Source: Calliopum simillimum (taxonomy: Eukaryota > Arthropoda > Insecta > Diptera > Lauxaniidae). Taken from it: DNA of 64,000 nt. Within the stretch, counting starts at the first letter, position 1. Every line of letters begins with the position of its first letter. The stretch lies in contig OX638370.1 in NCBI GenBank assembly GCA_951812925.1, positions 34,219,948 to 34,283,947 on the forward strand, read 5' to 3'. The notes beneath the pieces were generated by a model. That model was not told the DNA's origin. It ran no database searches and saw nothing but the letters and a program-made list of their open reading frames with translations. Both the position numbers and the translations under genes were made by a program. Shown one piece after another: positions 10,278-21,193 of this stretch.

Positions 10278-11700
10278 TAGTACGACCTAAGGGCTATAAA
10301 GTAAAGTAAAAACTAAAATAAAAATATGTTTTACTTCCACTTTTTTTTTGCACTTTAAATGTATACGACGGTCACGTTCGTCACCTAGGAAATGCCCATA
10401 TACTGACAAAAAAAATGTTTTTTTTTATTTGTCTTGGCCTTGGTCTAACAACTCCTTATGCCAATTTGGGTAGAAGAACTCATATCCTAAGGCTGGCTTA
10501 TGAGGACCGATATTATCAACCCCATCGAAGATCTTGACGAAAACTATTCTCCCCAGAGTCAGTGGAAAACTGGAGCGATTTATTCGGCCAGTCTTATGCT
10601 TTCGATTGTTCAAACAATTAAGTTTGTACAGAAGGTGAAATGCGAATATATAGGAAACGCCTGAGCCTGCTCTAAGTATCCAATGGCAACACCGTCTTTA
10701 AGGACAAAGTGGAGCCTGATACTACCGGCGATGGCTTTTCTATGCTATTGAAGATTCCCAATAGAAATAAGCACACCCGATTACTTGCAAAATCTTCTCC
10801 AACTTAAGAGTTTGATGCCTTAAAAAACGGCAGCACCTTAAAATTTGCTGTGATATCAAAACGCAAGAATTTATTTTATTAGAGGTATTCACATCAAAAG
10901 TCACCCTTTTAAGATGTTTTTTGAAAAACCCTTGGTCAGAATGTAGAAAGAGTAAAAACAAATAAGAACAATAACAATAAACAAAAAGTTGCTATTACAG
11001 CAATAACAACAATAACGACGACGACAACAAGATTACAATCTCAATATATCGATGACAAAAATTTATTATGGCTGTCATTCCATTCAATCATAAATATTAA
11101 ATAAATAGAATACTACTGGATGATATCCATAACAATACACGTATCTACTATAAACTATGAACTAACTTATAACTACAAATGTTTGGTTTTGCTTTATTTT
11201 ATTGTTGTTATCCAGCCTGATAAAATCCAAAATTGACAAGTCAATAATTGATGACAGCGCAGAAATTTACAAGCAATTCTTTAGAATGAGGGGGGAAAAC
11301 CAATGAAATGTAATCAAGAGAAAACCCCTAACTAAGTGTCCAACCGCTAAAACTGAGTGTTGTTATCATTGTCCTGAACTAAGAAAAAAAAAAAAGAAAT
11401 TCTTTTGATTTTATTTGTTGACAATTTGTCGCCAAATAAAATTTCTGCTTTATAAGGAATTTATATGCACCGAAAGAAAAATATATACAAAGAAAATTCA
11501 ACTCTATTAAAGATATTGTTCATGTAAAGGAGAAACACTGAATAACTTGTTGTAACATTGGTAAATGTGGAAAATATGGATGCCCTCCTGGCTTATTTTC
11601 TGTTTCTCTTTTGAATGCCATATTAATCACAGCTTATCAGTAGCAAGTATTAGGGTGGGTCAAATTGTATGGAAGAAGTTTTAGCGAGCTTGGCTACCCC
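10278..11700. other. Gene-free stretch
   Basis: No gene is recognised. A minus-strand frame at 10425-10613 is open for about 60 codons but lacks an ATG and family match. A short (ACA)n/(ACG)n run lies near 10975-11030. Confidence 0.4.
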
Positions 11701-11718
11701 CTATATGAAAGTACATTC

Positions 11719-12375
11719 GATTCTGAGAAAAAATGGGTATGAAAAATCCGTCAGGCCGTTTCATAAAATCTCATTTTGAAAATTGTACTAAACTTTCAAC
11801 GTATAGTAAGTATGTATGTAAATCGAAAAAATCGTAAAAAATAAAACCAACAAATAAAAACCTAAATAGTCATTTTAGATGTATTTTTTGATGCTGAATC
11901 CGGCACCAAAATAATAACTTGTCAGCATTTTGAGATATCTTAAACGAAAAATCGGAAAAACATGGTTTTTAGTTATTTCAGTTCAGGATATTTCAGAGTA
12001 AAATAAAGATATTTATACAATTCAAAATGGGTTTTGAAGGCCAAAACTAGTTCTTTCAAATACCATATCAAGGTTTATGGCCAGAAACTATCTCATAGTA
12101 ACTTATTACAAAACTTCAAAAATAGCCAAAAACTGTGTTTTTTGCACTTTTATGATATCTCAAAATCCTGACAAGCTAGCGCAATTTCGGTGCCGGACTC
12201 GGATTCAGCATCAAAAAATACATCTAAATTGATTATTTCGGTTTTTATTTCTTGGTTTTATTTTTCATGATTTTTTCGATTTATATGGAAATTTTGGTAC
12301 AATTTTCAAAATGAGATTTTTAAAAACGGTCCAACGGATTTTTTTAGCTTTTTCTACACAGTGCTCAGAAATCTC
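11719..12375. repeat. Palindromic repeat containing the GAGATATC family motif
   Basis: The left arm (about 11719-11980) and right arm (about 12110-12375) are inverse copies around a loop of about 130 bases. Each contains TAGATGTATTTTTTGATGCT followed by GAATCCGGC or GACTCGGATTC, then TTTTGAGATATC. Single-arm relatives lie at 57318-57500 and 52200-52360, and the motif recurs in the palindromes near 14.6 and 15.6 kb. Ends and target duplications are not resolved. Confidence 0.75.
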
Positions 12376-13136
12376 CAAAGAAAAACTTTCTACAATAATT
12401 TCAACTGAGCACTCACTTTTAGGTCGAACAATCCATTCCATCGCCGGGATACGAGTTCCGCAGAATTAAAACGAAAGTTTTCCATTTTGGTCTGCGCTTC
12501 GTCAAGAACAGCCGCGGTGCCCATACGCCCGAAATCATTTTCAAATATTAATGCCATGTATTGATTTTTCGAATAAAAAAAATATTTTGATGGGACACAT
12601 TTGTTCCGTCAGTATTGAAAGGGTTAAAAAACACCCTTTACAACGACATCGTCATGAAATCATTGCTTTTGGAAGAAATAACGTACAGAACTTTCCAAAA
12701 GTTCATTTTAAAGGAAAAGAGTACGCAACATGACAAATTAATTAAAAAAAAAAACATTCTGCTCTTCAAAACTATTTTCATTGTTTTTCTGAAATAATTG
12801 ATTTAATTTTGAGGTAGGTTGGACCTTAATAGCTTAGCTCAAACCCTAGCTCTAAGATAATTTACGAGGGACTGAAAATGAATAAAAATTGATCTTATGA
12901 TGATCAAGATTTGTTTGCCTAAATTATTTTAAAATAAATATATTTTGCACATTACGAGGGTTATCGTGAATAAATTTCCCGGAGAATTTTTCTGAGGCTG
13001 CAATAGAGAATGCACGGTAGTCTGAAAAAAATTCGCCTGGAATATTTATTCACGATAACCCCCTACATATTGAAATTTAAGGCTAAGGTTACATTGCATA
13101 GAAATTAGTACGAAAACTTGGTCGTACGAACAAAAA
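12376..13136. other. Gene-free stretch
   Basis: Apart from the small MITE at 12957-13063, nothing is recognised. Positions 12430-12560 read as protein-like on the minus strand (GRMGTAAVLDEAQTKMENF), but no family or start is evident. Confidence 0.35.
12957..13063. mobile_element. Short MITE with GGGTTATCGTGAATAAA termini
   Basis: About 107 bp bounded by GGGTTATCGTGAATAAATTT and its imperfect inverse AATATTTATTCACGATAACC. A related half-copy (GGGGGTTATCATCTATAAAC) lies near 60823-60850. Confidence 0.65.
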
Positions 13137-13256
13137 ATGTTCCAATATAAATATATGTGGGCATATCCAGGTTTTAAGAAAATTTTTTTTATCATGTTCA
13201 ATAACCAAATGTGGTGGAAATTCCCAATAGGTGAACAAAAAGATTTCGACCCGAGA

Positions 13257-14387
13257 TGGTGTCAGGAGATCGTTTTATCTAAAAATTTTGGGAAAATAGA
13301 GATTTCCGATAGTATAGTAGATATGTTATCTGGCACCTTTCCAAATATTCTGAATAAGATTCAGAAAATCCGTATTTGGGTCGTGGCATCAAAATGGGTT
13401 AAAATGTCTAAATCATTACGCCCACATAACAGGTCCTAAAATTCTGAAAAAATTCTAGCAAACTCTTTACTGAAAAATAAATTGATTTTGTTCATGATAT
13501 TTTTTAATTAAAGCGCCCCCAGCCGAGTAAAAAATGAAAAACGAAAAATTTGTGGTAAAAAGATGAAATTTTTGGCAATCGAGCACACCATAGCGACACA
13601 TAAGGCAAGATAGCATGATATCTAACAAATATTCCGTAATAAATTTCAGAAAAATCGTATGTGGGTCGTGGCGACAGAATGGGTTAAAAAGTCTAAGTCG
13701 CTCTTTACGCCCACATATCAGGTCCGAAAATTCTGAAAAAATTCAAGCAAATTCCTTGACGAAAAATAAATCGACTTTGCTTATAATGTTTTTTTGATAA
13801 GCAAAAAACGAAAAACTCTAAATTTCGCCAAAAATAAAGTTTTTACCCAAACCTTAGCGTTTTTCGTTTTTTACTCGACATGGGAAGCTTAAATCAAAAA
13901 ACATCATAAGCAAGTTTAGTTTTCGTCAAGGAATTTGCTTGAATTTTTTCAGAATTTTCGGACCTGATATGTGGGCGTAAAGAGCGATTTAGACTTTTTA
14001 ACCCATTCTGTCGCCACGACCCACATACGATTTTTCTGAAATTTATTACGGAATATTTGTTAGATATCATGCTATCTTGCCTTATATGTCGCTATTTTGT
14101 GCTCGATTGCATATCGCCAAAAATCTAAAGTTTTTTAACCCAAGTTTTTCGTTTTTCATTTTTTACTCGGCTGGGGGCGCTTTAGTTATGTTATGTGGCC
14201 GTAATGATTTAGACATTTTAACCCATTTTGTCGCCACGACCAACATACGATTTTTCTAAATTTTACTCCAGAATATTTGGAAAGGTGCCTCGTAACATAT
14301 CTACTACTTCTGAAATATGTGCTCTCCCGTATATTATCGGAAATCTCGATTTTCCCAAAATTTTTAGATAAAACGACCTCCTGACAC
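13257..14387. repeat. Palindrome, about 1.13 kb
   Basis: Arms meet near 13845. The left arm has TCGTATGTGGGTCGTGGCGA (about 13657) and CCCACATATCAGGTCCGAAA (about 13710); the right arm has their inverses near 13965 and 14010. Outer parts pair ATCTAAAAATTTTGGGAAAA with TTTTCCCAAAATTTTTAGAT. Identity is high but not perfect. Confidence 0.8.
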
Positions 14388-14395
14388 ACGGTGCT

Positions 14396-15890
14396 CTTGA
14401 ACAGTCGATAGGTTTTTTGGCTATGTGGAGAAAATCTGTGAATGGGGTTTCATTTGTATTAGTTTAGTGGTCTGGAAAATGCAAACCCCGAAATCGTAGC
14501 TGATCATCCCCGCGAAATATCGCAAAAATACATATCCCATATAAAAAAAAAAAAAAAATCGGAAAAAAAACGCAACAAACATATAAAAATAGTTATATTT
14601 AATGTATTTTGCAATGCTGAATCTGAATCCGGCCTTAAAATTGCTATATCTCATACGGTGTTTGAGATATCTTAGCCTAAGCAAGGAAAAAAGACCGTTT
14701 TTGCTATATTTTGAAGCTATATAACTAGAATATAGAACATTCATACGCAAAATTCGATACATTGTTTGAAAGCTCCAATCTTTTTCTTTAAAATCGCATT
14801 TAAATTATGTCAATAGCTTAATTTTTCTCTGAAATATCGTAGACCATAGCCGCCCACGCGTGCCATCGCAAAGTGCCATTATTTGAAAATCACTTGATCT
14901 CACGTGCCACAGCAAAATTTAATTTTTGAAAATGAAAATCGCACACGCAAGTAACGGTATATGCGAAATTTTGAAGAATTGCGATCGACCACCAGCAACA
15001 ACATATGCGTAAATTTTGTTGTTGTTTTTTGCGACCGCACAAGACTGTGTTTTGTTGTTGTTTTTTCGTCCACACAGGACTGTATGTTTTGTTGTTGCAA
15101 CAAAACGCAAGGGTTCCTATCGAAAAGAAAAAAACAACAACACACAATGGCAACAACAAATTTGATCATTTTATGAACTTTCAGGATTTTTAGATTTCCA
15201 AAAAAAAAAAACACTCGCACAAGTAACTGTGAATTTAAAAATCTTTGCTGGTTGTTGTTTTCAATAATTTTAAAAAATTTATGTTTTCTTTTTTATTAAT
15301 TTTACATGGGGGCCACGACTTTTTATGCGAGTGCCAAATTTTTATAATTTTACTCTAGACGGGCAGCTATGTCGTAGACCTAAATAATGACAAAACACGT
15401 TTTTTGCACTTTTTTAACTTTTAAGGTTAGGATATCTCCGAGAAAAATAAAGCTATCGACATAACTTGAATTAGGTTTAGAAGATTGATTAAAGCTTTCC
15501 ATTTCTGCATCAGAATTTACGGATATACGTCCTATTATATAGTTCCAAAACACAACAATAAAACATAGCGTCGGCTTTTTTTCCTTGTTTAGGCTAAGAT
15601 ATCTCAAAAACCGTATAAGATACAGCAATTCTAAGGCCAGATTCGGATTCAGCATTGCAAAATTCATTAAAAATAACTATTTTCATATTTGTTTGTTGCG
15701 TTTTTTTTTTCTGAATTTTTTTTATTTTATATGGGATATGTATTTTTGCGATATTTCGCGGGGATGATCAGCTACAATTTCGGGGTTTGCATTTTTCAGA
15801 CCACTAAACTAATACAAATGAAACCCCATTCACAGATTTTCTCCACATATTCAAAAAACCTATCGACTGTTCAAGAGCACCGTGGACACC
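14396..15890. repeat. Palindrome interrupted by a nested element
   Basis: The left arm (about 14396-14835) and right arm (about 15380-15890) are inverse copies, for example GATCATCCCCGCGAAATATC and GATATTTCGCGGGGATGATC. Both hold the AGATATC family motif. The insertion at 14845-15371 separates the arms. Removing it with one target duplication brings the arms within about 60-70 bases of each other. Confidence 0.8.
14845..15371. mobile_element. Nested 527-bp hAT-type element with 8-bp duplication
   Basis: Ends are CATAGCCGCCC and GGGCAGCTATG (inverse with one mismatch). Identical TCGTAGAC octamers flank both sides (14837-14844 and 15372-15379). An 8-bp duplication fits hAT. The interior has GTTTTGTTGTTGTTTTTT-type direct repeats (about 15015-15100) separated by GCGACCGCACAAGACTGT and CGTCCACACAGGACTGT. 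Open frames here arise from these repeats and are not genes. Confidence 0.8.
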
Positions 15891-16034
15891 ATCTCGGGTC
15901 GAAATTTTTTTGTTCACCTATTGGGAATTTCATTTTATACGTCAAGGAATATATTCCACCACATTTGGTTATTGAACATGGAAAACAAAATATTCTTAAA
16001 ACCTGGGTCATATACATAAGAGGAGATGGTAATA

Positions 16035-16550
16035 CTTGGCCAAAGTGGCTCCAGCCATATTTCCGTCCCAAAAAAAGATGGTATCGAATTAGCGGTTTTT
16101 TTTATAATGTCACATCACTCTTACAAGGGGCAGAAGGTTTTTGAATCAAAAAATTATTTAAAACTCCCAAAAATCTAACACCGGCTTCGAGGCGGCCTTC
16201 GGCCGCGGATCAGTCTATAATATATCCAACACCTAGCTTGCTAGCCACAGTAATTTTACATAAGAGTAGGGGTAGGTGGGCGGCCTGCGGCCGCAACTCA
16301 GGATTTAAAACTCCCAAAAATCCAACACCGGCTTCGCGGCGGCCTTCGGCCGCGGATCAGTGGTGAAAAGAGACTCCCGACATTGCCGATTTTTGAGTCA
16401 ACAACATGATTTTTCAATTCAAAAACCTTCTGCCCCTTGTAAGAGTGATCTGATATTATAAAAAAAACCGCTAATTCGATACCATGTTTTTTTGGGACTG
16501 AAATATGACTGGAGCCACTTTGCCCAAGTATTACCGAGGAGATTATTTTC
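16035..16550. repeat. Palindrome with a GC-rich centre
   Basis: The arm near 16045-16145 contains CCTTC-free AGGGGCAGAAGGTTTTTGAA; its inverse TTCAAAAACCTTCTGCCCCT is near 16420-16440. CGCTAATTCGATACCAT near 16470 answers ATGGTATCGAATTAGCG near 16080. The loop holds the tandem GC-rich units at 16160-16366. Confidence 0.75.
16160..16366. repeat. GC-rich hairpin repeat, copy 1
   Basis: A unit with period about 147 bp starts AAAACTCCCAAAAATC. It carries the perfect-stem hairpin GCGGCCTTCGGCCGC, then CAACACCTAGCTTGCTAGCC, then the hairpin GGCGGCCTGCGGCCGC. The first 60 bases repeat at the end of the unit. It stands out as CpG-rich in AT-rich DNA. A second copy, with the same order, lies at 30383-30578 inside another element. 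Confidence 0.8.
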
Positions 16551-19500
16551 GGATATGTCCATATAATTAATTTTTCAATATTCGTCCCTTCGTATTATTC
16601 GTACAAAATATTATGTTTTTGTCAGCCATTCGTACTTATAATACAAACAGTTGGCATTGTACTTGAGTGAAGACAGCCTATAATTATTACCTTGAATGGT
16701 TTTGGAGTTAAACCCAGGATTGGTTATGAAAAACAATTTAAAATGGAAAGGAACAGCGAAGCGAAACACACAAGATAAGCACAAAATATGAAGCACAGAA
16801 GTATAACATAAGTTGGAAATATCAGAAATGCACTCACCTTTATATAAACTGCAACAAAGATCCGTTTTGTAAAAAAAAAAAAACCGAAAACGCGTGCAAA
16901 CAAGAGGGATTACGAAATATTTGAAAACCGAATTTATGATTTCTCATCACTACTATAACTGGTTGTGTCATCACTAATTTTAAATGGAATGAAAATTATA
17001 ATTAACACGCAATTAAAAAATTGCAATTTCAACACAATTAAACACTTGAAAACGCGAAGGAAATTTATGGTTTTATTAACGGAGAGTAGGATTATTTTTA
17101 AAACCGTAAAAAAACACTTAAAAAACCTCGCGAATACCCGCCGAACACCCGCTGTGTTTTAAAAAACTTTAACCGAACGCAGTGCACTCAATACAAATTA
17201 AATTCGACTGACGGCTGAAGAAGGAAATGCAGCGAAGAGTGGCCAGATCAAGGAATTTTATCATAAAATATTCTTCTATAAAAAAAATATTATAGCTGTA
17301 TTTTTGTGGGCACTGTATTTGTGTTTGTCTTAAGCACATTTATTATCTGTGTTAAGCAAAGCACATTTCAGTGACCGTAAGAAAAAAACTGTTTAAGTCG
17401 ACTTAAGCAAAATAGATCCATGTTCCATTAGAAATTGTACTTTGGTTTTTCAGCGTTTTGTTAATGCTTATACCAAAAATGAAGAATATTTGTGTTTTTA
17501 CGGAACCAATGTGATTCATTTTGATATTTAGCAGTTTGTAGGAGAAAAACTAACTTTATTTTTTTTTTTTTTTAAACCATAACGACCATACGGACACAAA
17601 TGTCACAGAAAATTCCAGAAAAACCGTAAAAAAATGTTTTCTTTTTTATTTTAAAATATGTTTTTTAGACTCCCAATATACCATTCTAAATAACTAAAAT
17701 GATTGCATATGCTCCCAGTTGCTTATGGTCTTGAAAGGGTTAATATTGTCCTTTTTTTTTCATTGTTATTATTATGATCATATATAATTTTTTCTTGTGT
17801 ACCTATGTTCACTTCACTTTTTTGACAATAAATTAACTAACGCCATAGTTTCATTGTACATAGTACACGTTCTATTCCCTTGCCTTTCGAAGTCTTAAGT
17901 CAACAGAAAAAATATCAGTGTAAAAAAAGCTCTGGCGTCACACTGGGAATAAATTAAGATTATTGGCCATATTAATCAAGTTTAAGTAGTAAAATGACAG
18001 AGAAAAATGGCTTAAGTCCTTGCAGTATCACAGTATATAAAAAAATGTTAATTCAAGATTTTAAGCAGAAAAAAAATTCTCTAAAATTACACATAGCTAT
18101 GATACAAAACAGTAACTTAAAACTGCAGGGAATGCAAAACATTCACATATATGAATTGTGATATGACAAAGCGCAAAGAATTTTGATATCCTTTTAATTT
18201 TCTTATAGTTAAAGTTATGCTTAAATTCATCCCTTAACCTTGCAATGAGGATTCCACTGGGATTTGTCAGGAATCACCCCTTCAATTGAAAAGTTTCTTT
18301 TGAACCCAAACTGTGGCATGCTTTACGCTCACATATTACTTTAACTTACCTTTGAGGGTCATCTTTGGGGAATTACTTCATTTTTAGATTTCAATTTAAA
18401 AACCATAAAAGGAAAATCAGCACCAACATTGTACTTTATTGTGTGAGCATATATGCTGCTTCATTTACATTTGAATGGATTTATTAACATGTTTTTATTT
18501 AACCTGAGTTTTTTTGATTCTTCATACTTTTGCAACGTATTCTCATTTTAAACTACATGTATATTAAGTTTAATATGCAATTTTTTTTATATACATAATT
18601 TGAATTAGGATGAAAATCTTTTGGTATCGTACGACTCATTTCTAGCACTTGCATTAGAACATTTTGAATAACTATCAGTGAATACCAGGTGCCATACCCT
18701 ATTGTCCAAATCAACCAAGTTTATATGAGTTGTGTTATGTAATTATTACTATTGTGAGAGTACTTACGCAATATTACTTTTCCGAAACCACATAGGGCCT
18801 TACGATGAATAAACTCTCTTTTCTTTTTATTTATTTTATTATTTTTTTTATTGCTGTAACTAGGCTGAACATTAAGTTCTTATTGCCAGGCTGTATCTAA
18901 AATATTAGGTTGTATTCAGGTAAAAAGATAAGAAACTGTTTTAATGGCAAAAAAAAAATGATAAAAGCACTTCTTTCGAAATAAGTTACTTTTTGTATAG
19001 AAATAAAATCGATTTTTTTTTTCAACCAAAAATATTTGACAAACACATTTGATTTTCTTTATTTTCAATTTAATTAAATACTATTGAAATACTGTAGAAA
19101 TAACCGTGCGCGATATATTTGCAAAAATCTGATTTTTCGACTTTTGCACCCGATATCTAATGAAGGCGCCACACACTGCGTTGGCTAATGGACAAAAATC
19201 GAAATTTTTTGTTACTCGAAACCTAATAATATTGGTATCAATCGACAGGTAATTGCATCAATAAAATAAAAACAAAATATTTAGGAGAAAGACTCAGTTT
19301 TGGCTACGCTGTGACACTTCAAAGTTGAAATATTTTTCAAAAAAAATCATGTTTTATTCAATTCGTTTTGGGTTCTCTTAAGCAAATAATTATCAAAAAT
19401 TTGTCTTTTGATTAAACTAAGCGGAGTAAAGTTTTTTATTATAAACAATATTTGAGTAAATAAGTAAAACTAAAAAATTTTGGAAAATATATAATTTGAT

Positions 19501-19633
19501 ATATATTGTAGTGATTTTAATACATGATATTATCAAATGAAAAACTTCAGAAATTGACAAATTTCGATGAAAAAAAAACAAATCTTATAAAAATAAGTGC
19601 CGTTTTTTTTTCTTAATCTACTAGTTCGAATTT

Positions 19634-19742
19634 GGCGTTATTTCATATTTTTTGGGCGTTATTTCGTTTTTTGTTTTGGGAGTTATTACGTCATTTTATT
19701 TTTGGGCGTTATTTCGTTTTTTTTTTGGGCGTTATTTCCTAA
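19634..19742. repeat. Short tandem repeat, GGGCGTTATTTCGTTTTT units
   Basis: Five imperfect units of about 18-30 bp share GGCGTTATTTC or GGAGTTATTACG followed by T-rich spacers. The open frame across it (19597-19779) is a product of the repeat. Confidence 0.75.
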
Positions 19743-20575
19743 CGGCTTTGAATTTTATATAATCAAGAACTGCAAATAACTTTTCCTACTTCGTCCTACA
19801 AATATTTTTTTTCTTTTTTTAAAAAATGCTTAAAAGGAAAAATTTGCATGAAATATAAAATTTATGTTGAAAATTTTTTTTTTGTTTTTATTAACACAAA
19901 TGGTCTCAGAAGTACAAAAAACGTTATTTCTACTACGTATATTTCATTTGTTAACATTAAACATTACTTTTTCATCATCGTTATATATGGAGCTTAAGAA
20001 AATCGTCCTAAATACCTGGTTTTTAGCAAAACTATAAAGTTCGCAACAAATCTGAGATCATTTTTGAGCTCAGCGACCCGAAATTACTTATAATACCAAA
20101 TTTCATCGATATCTAACCACTCCTTCTATTTTTTGAGCATTTCTTGTACGGGCTCAACGCACTGTGCGCCACCTCTCACGGTTTGACTAGAACAAAAGTT
20201 AGTACCTACTATTAGAAGAACACCCACAAAAAATTCAGTTTTGATACTATGAGGAGGGTCAGCCATGCGCTGGCTTTCCGTCTATAATAAAGAAGTTTTT
20301 CATACTCCATTCTCACTTGGCTGGTTAACCAAATGAATGCTGATTAAGCACTATCCACAATACTTTTCCATATAAAAAGCTTTTCGAATTGTACTATATT
20401 AGAGATTCGCTAGTTTTTAACCCAAAAAATCGGCAGCTGGCAACTCCAAATTCAAAATATTTTTTGATCAAGGTTAAAGCATGAACGCGGTAACAATAAT
20501 TTTCTTTTATCATCTGATTAACCAAGTAAGTGTGAATGTGTTATTAACTCTCCTGAAAAGTTGCCAAATTCGATT

Positions 20576-20990
20576 TATACCCAATTCTCACTTGCCTGGT
20601 TAACCTGGTTTTTAAAAAATTAGATAGTTTAACCCAAAACCTGGGCAGGTAGCATCTCCAAATTCAAAAACTAACAGGAAAATTAGGAAATTTCCTTTTC
20701 TTACGACAAATGCAAAATGTAAACAAACAAAACATTTTTAATAAAAAGCAAATTAAAGCTGAAATCAAAAATGTGTTCGTCTCAATTGTTTTAAAAAAAA
20801 TTTAAATATCGAAATATATAAAAATATACAATATTATTTGAAAAAAGTGAAAATAGTGTCGTGATTTGGTAAACGCCAAAAAAGTGTCATTGAAATGATA
20901 GATGACTAATCCAGCTAAAAGGTGTGACCGTGGTTCTGTGATTATCAAGATTTTCTGATTTTAGGCTGGTTAACCTGAGAATAGTATATT
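20576..20990. mobile_element. MITE with TATACCCAATTCTCACTTGCC-like termini
   Basis: The left end holds CCAATTCTCACTTGCCTGGT plus TAACC; the right end holds GGCTGGTTAACCTGAGAATA. The termini are imperfect inverses. A partial relative in direct orientation starts near 20305 (CTCACTTGGCTGGTTAACCA), with GGCAGCTGGCAACTCCAAAT downstream matching GGCAGGTAGCATCTCCAAAT here. Confidence 0.6.
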
Positions 20991-21193
20991 GATTATTTTG
21001 TCAAAACCCCGCCGATGTAATCAAATAACAAATGGTATGGCCGCACTGATTGACTTTTAATAAATTTGATATCTTAAACACCCTGTGGTGATTATGCGGA
21101 ATAACTGTACGCGAAAGAACTCACCACGCAAATTTAAATTCCAATTGTATTTTAAACATTAATTTAGTATTCAGCCTTTTATAGAGATAAAAA

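Larger units (their letters stand above)
13137..16555. repeat. Nested palindrome cluster, 3.4 kb
   Basis: At least four inverted repeats are stacked. Outer arms at 13140-13256 and about 15888-16020 share CAATAACCAAATGTGGTGGA and its inverse. Between them are a palindrome at 13257-14387 and another at 14396-15890; a further palindrome follows at 16035-16550. None carries a long ORF. The arrangement suggests repeated insertion of related foldback elements, or rearrangement within one. A 527-bp hAT-type element and a GC-rich block sit in two of the loops. Confidence 0.8.
16556..21193. other. Long gene-free AT-rich region
   Basis: 4.6 kb without a supportable gene. Open frames such as 16965-17162 are short, AT-driven and lack family signals. 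It contains a TTTAAGTCGACTTAAGC motif near 17391, the short tandem repeat at 19634-19742 and the inverted-repeat element at 20576-20990. Confidence 0.5.

Noticed and set aside
10425..10613. 62-codon minus-strand frame with non-random look (PALGYEFFYPNWH)
   Set aside because: No ATG start, no recognisable family and no flanking exon; possibly old transposon debris.
14890..15220. Several overlapping open frames on both strands with CCC-, NNN- and VVV-rich text
   Set aside because: Produced by TTG/CAA-rich direct repeats inside the nested hAT-type element.
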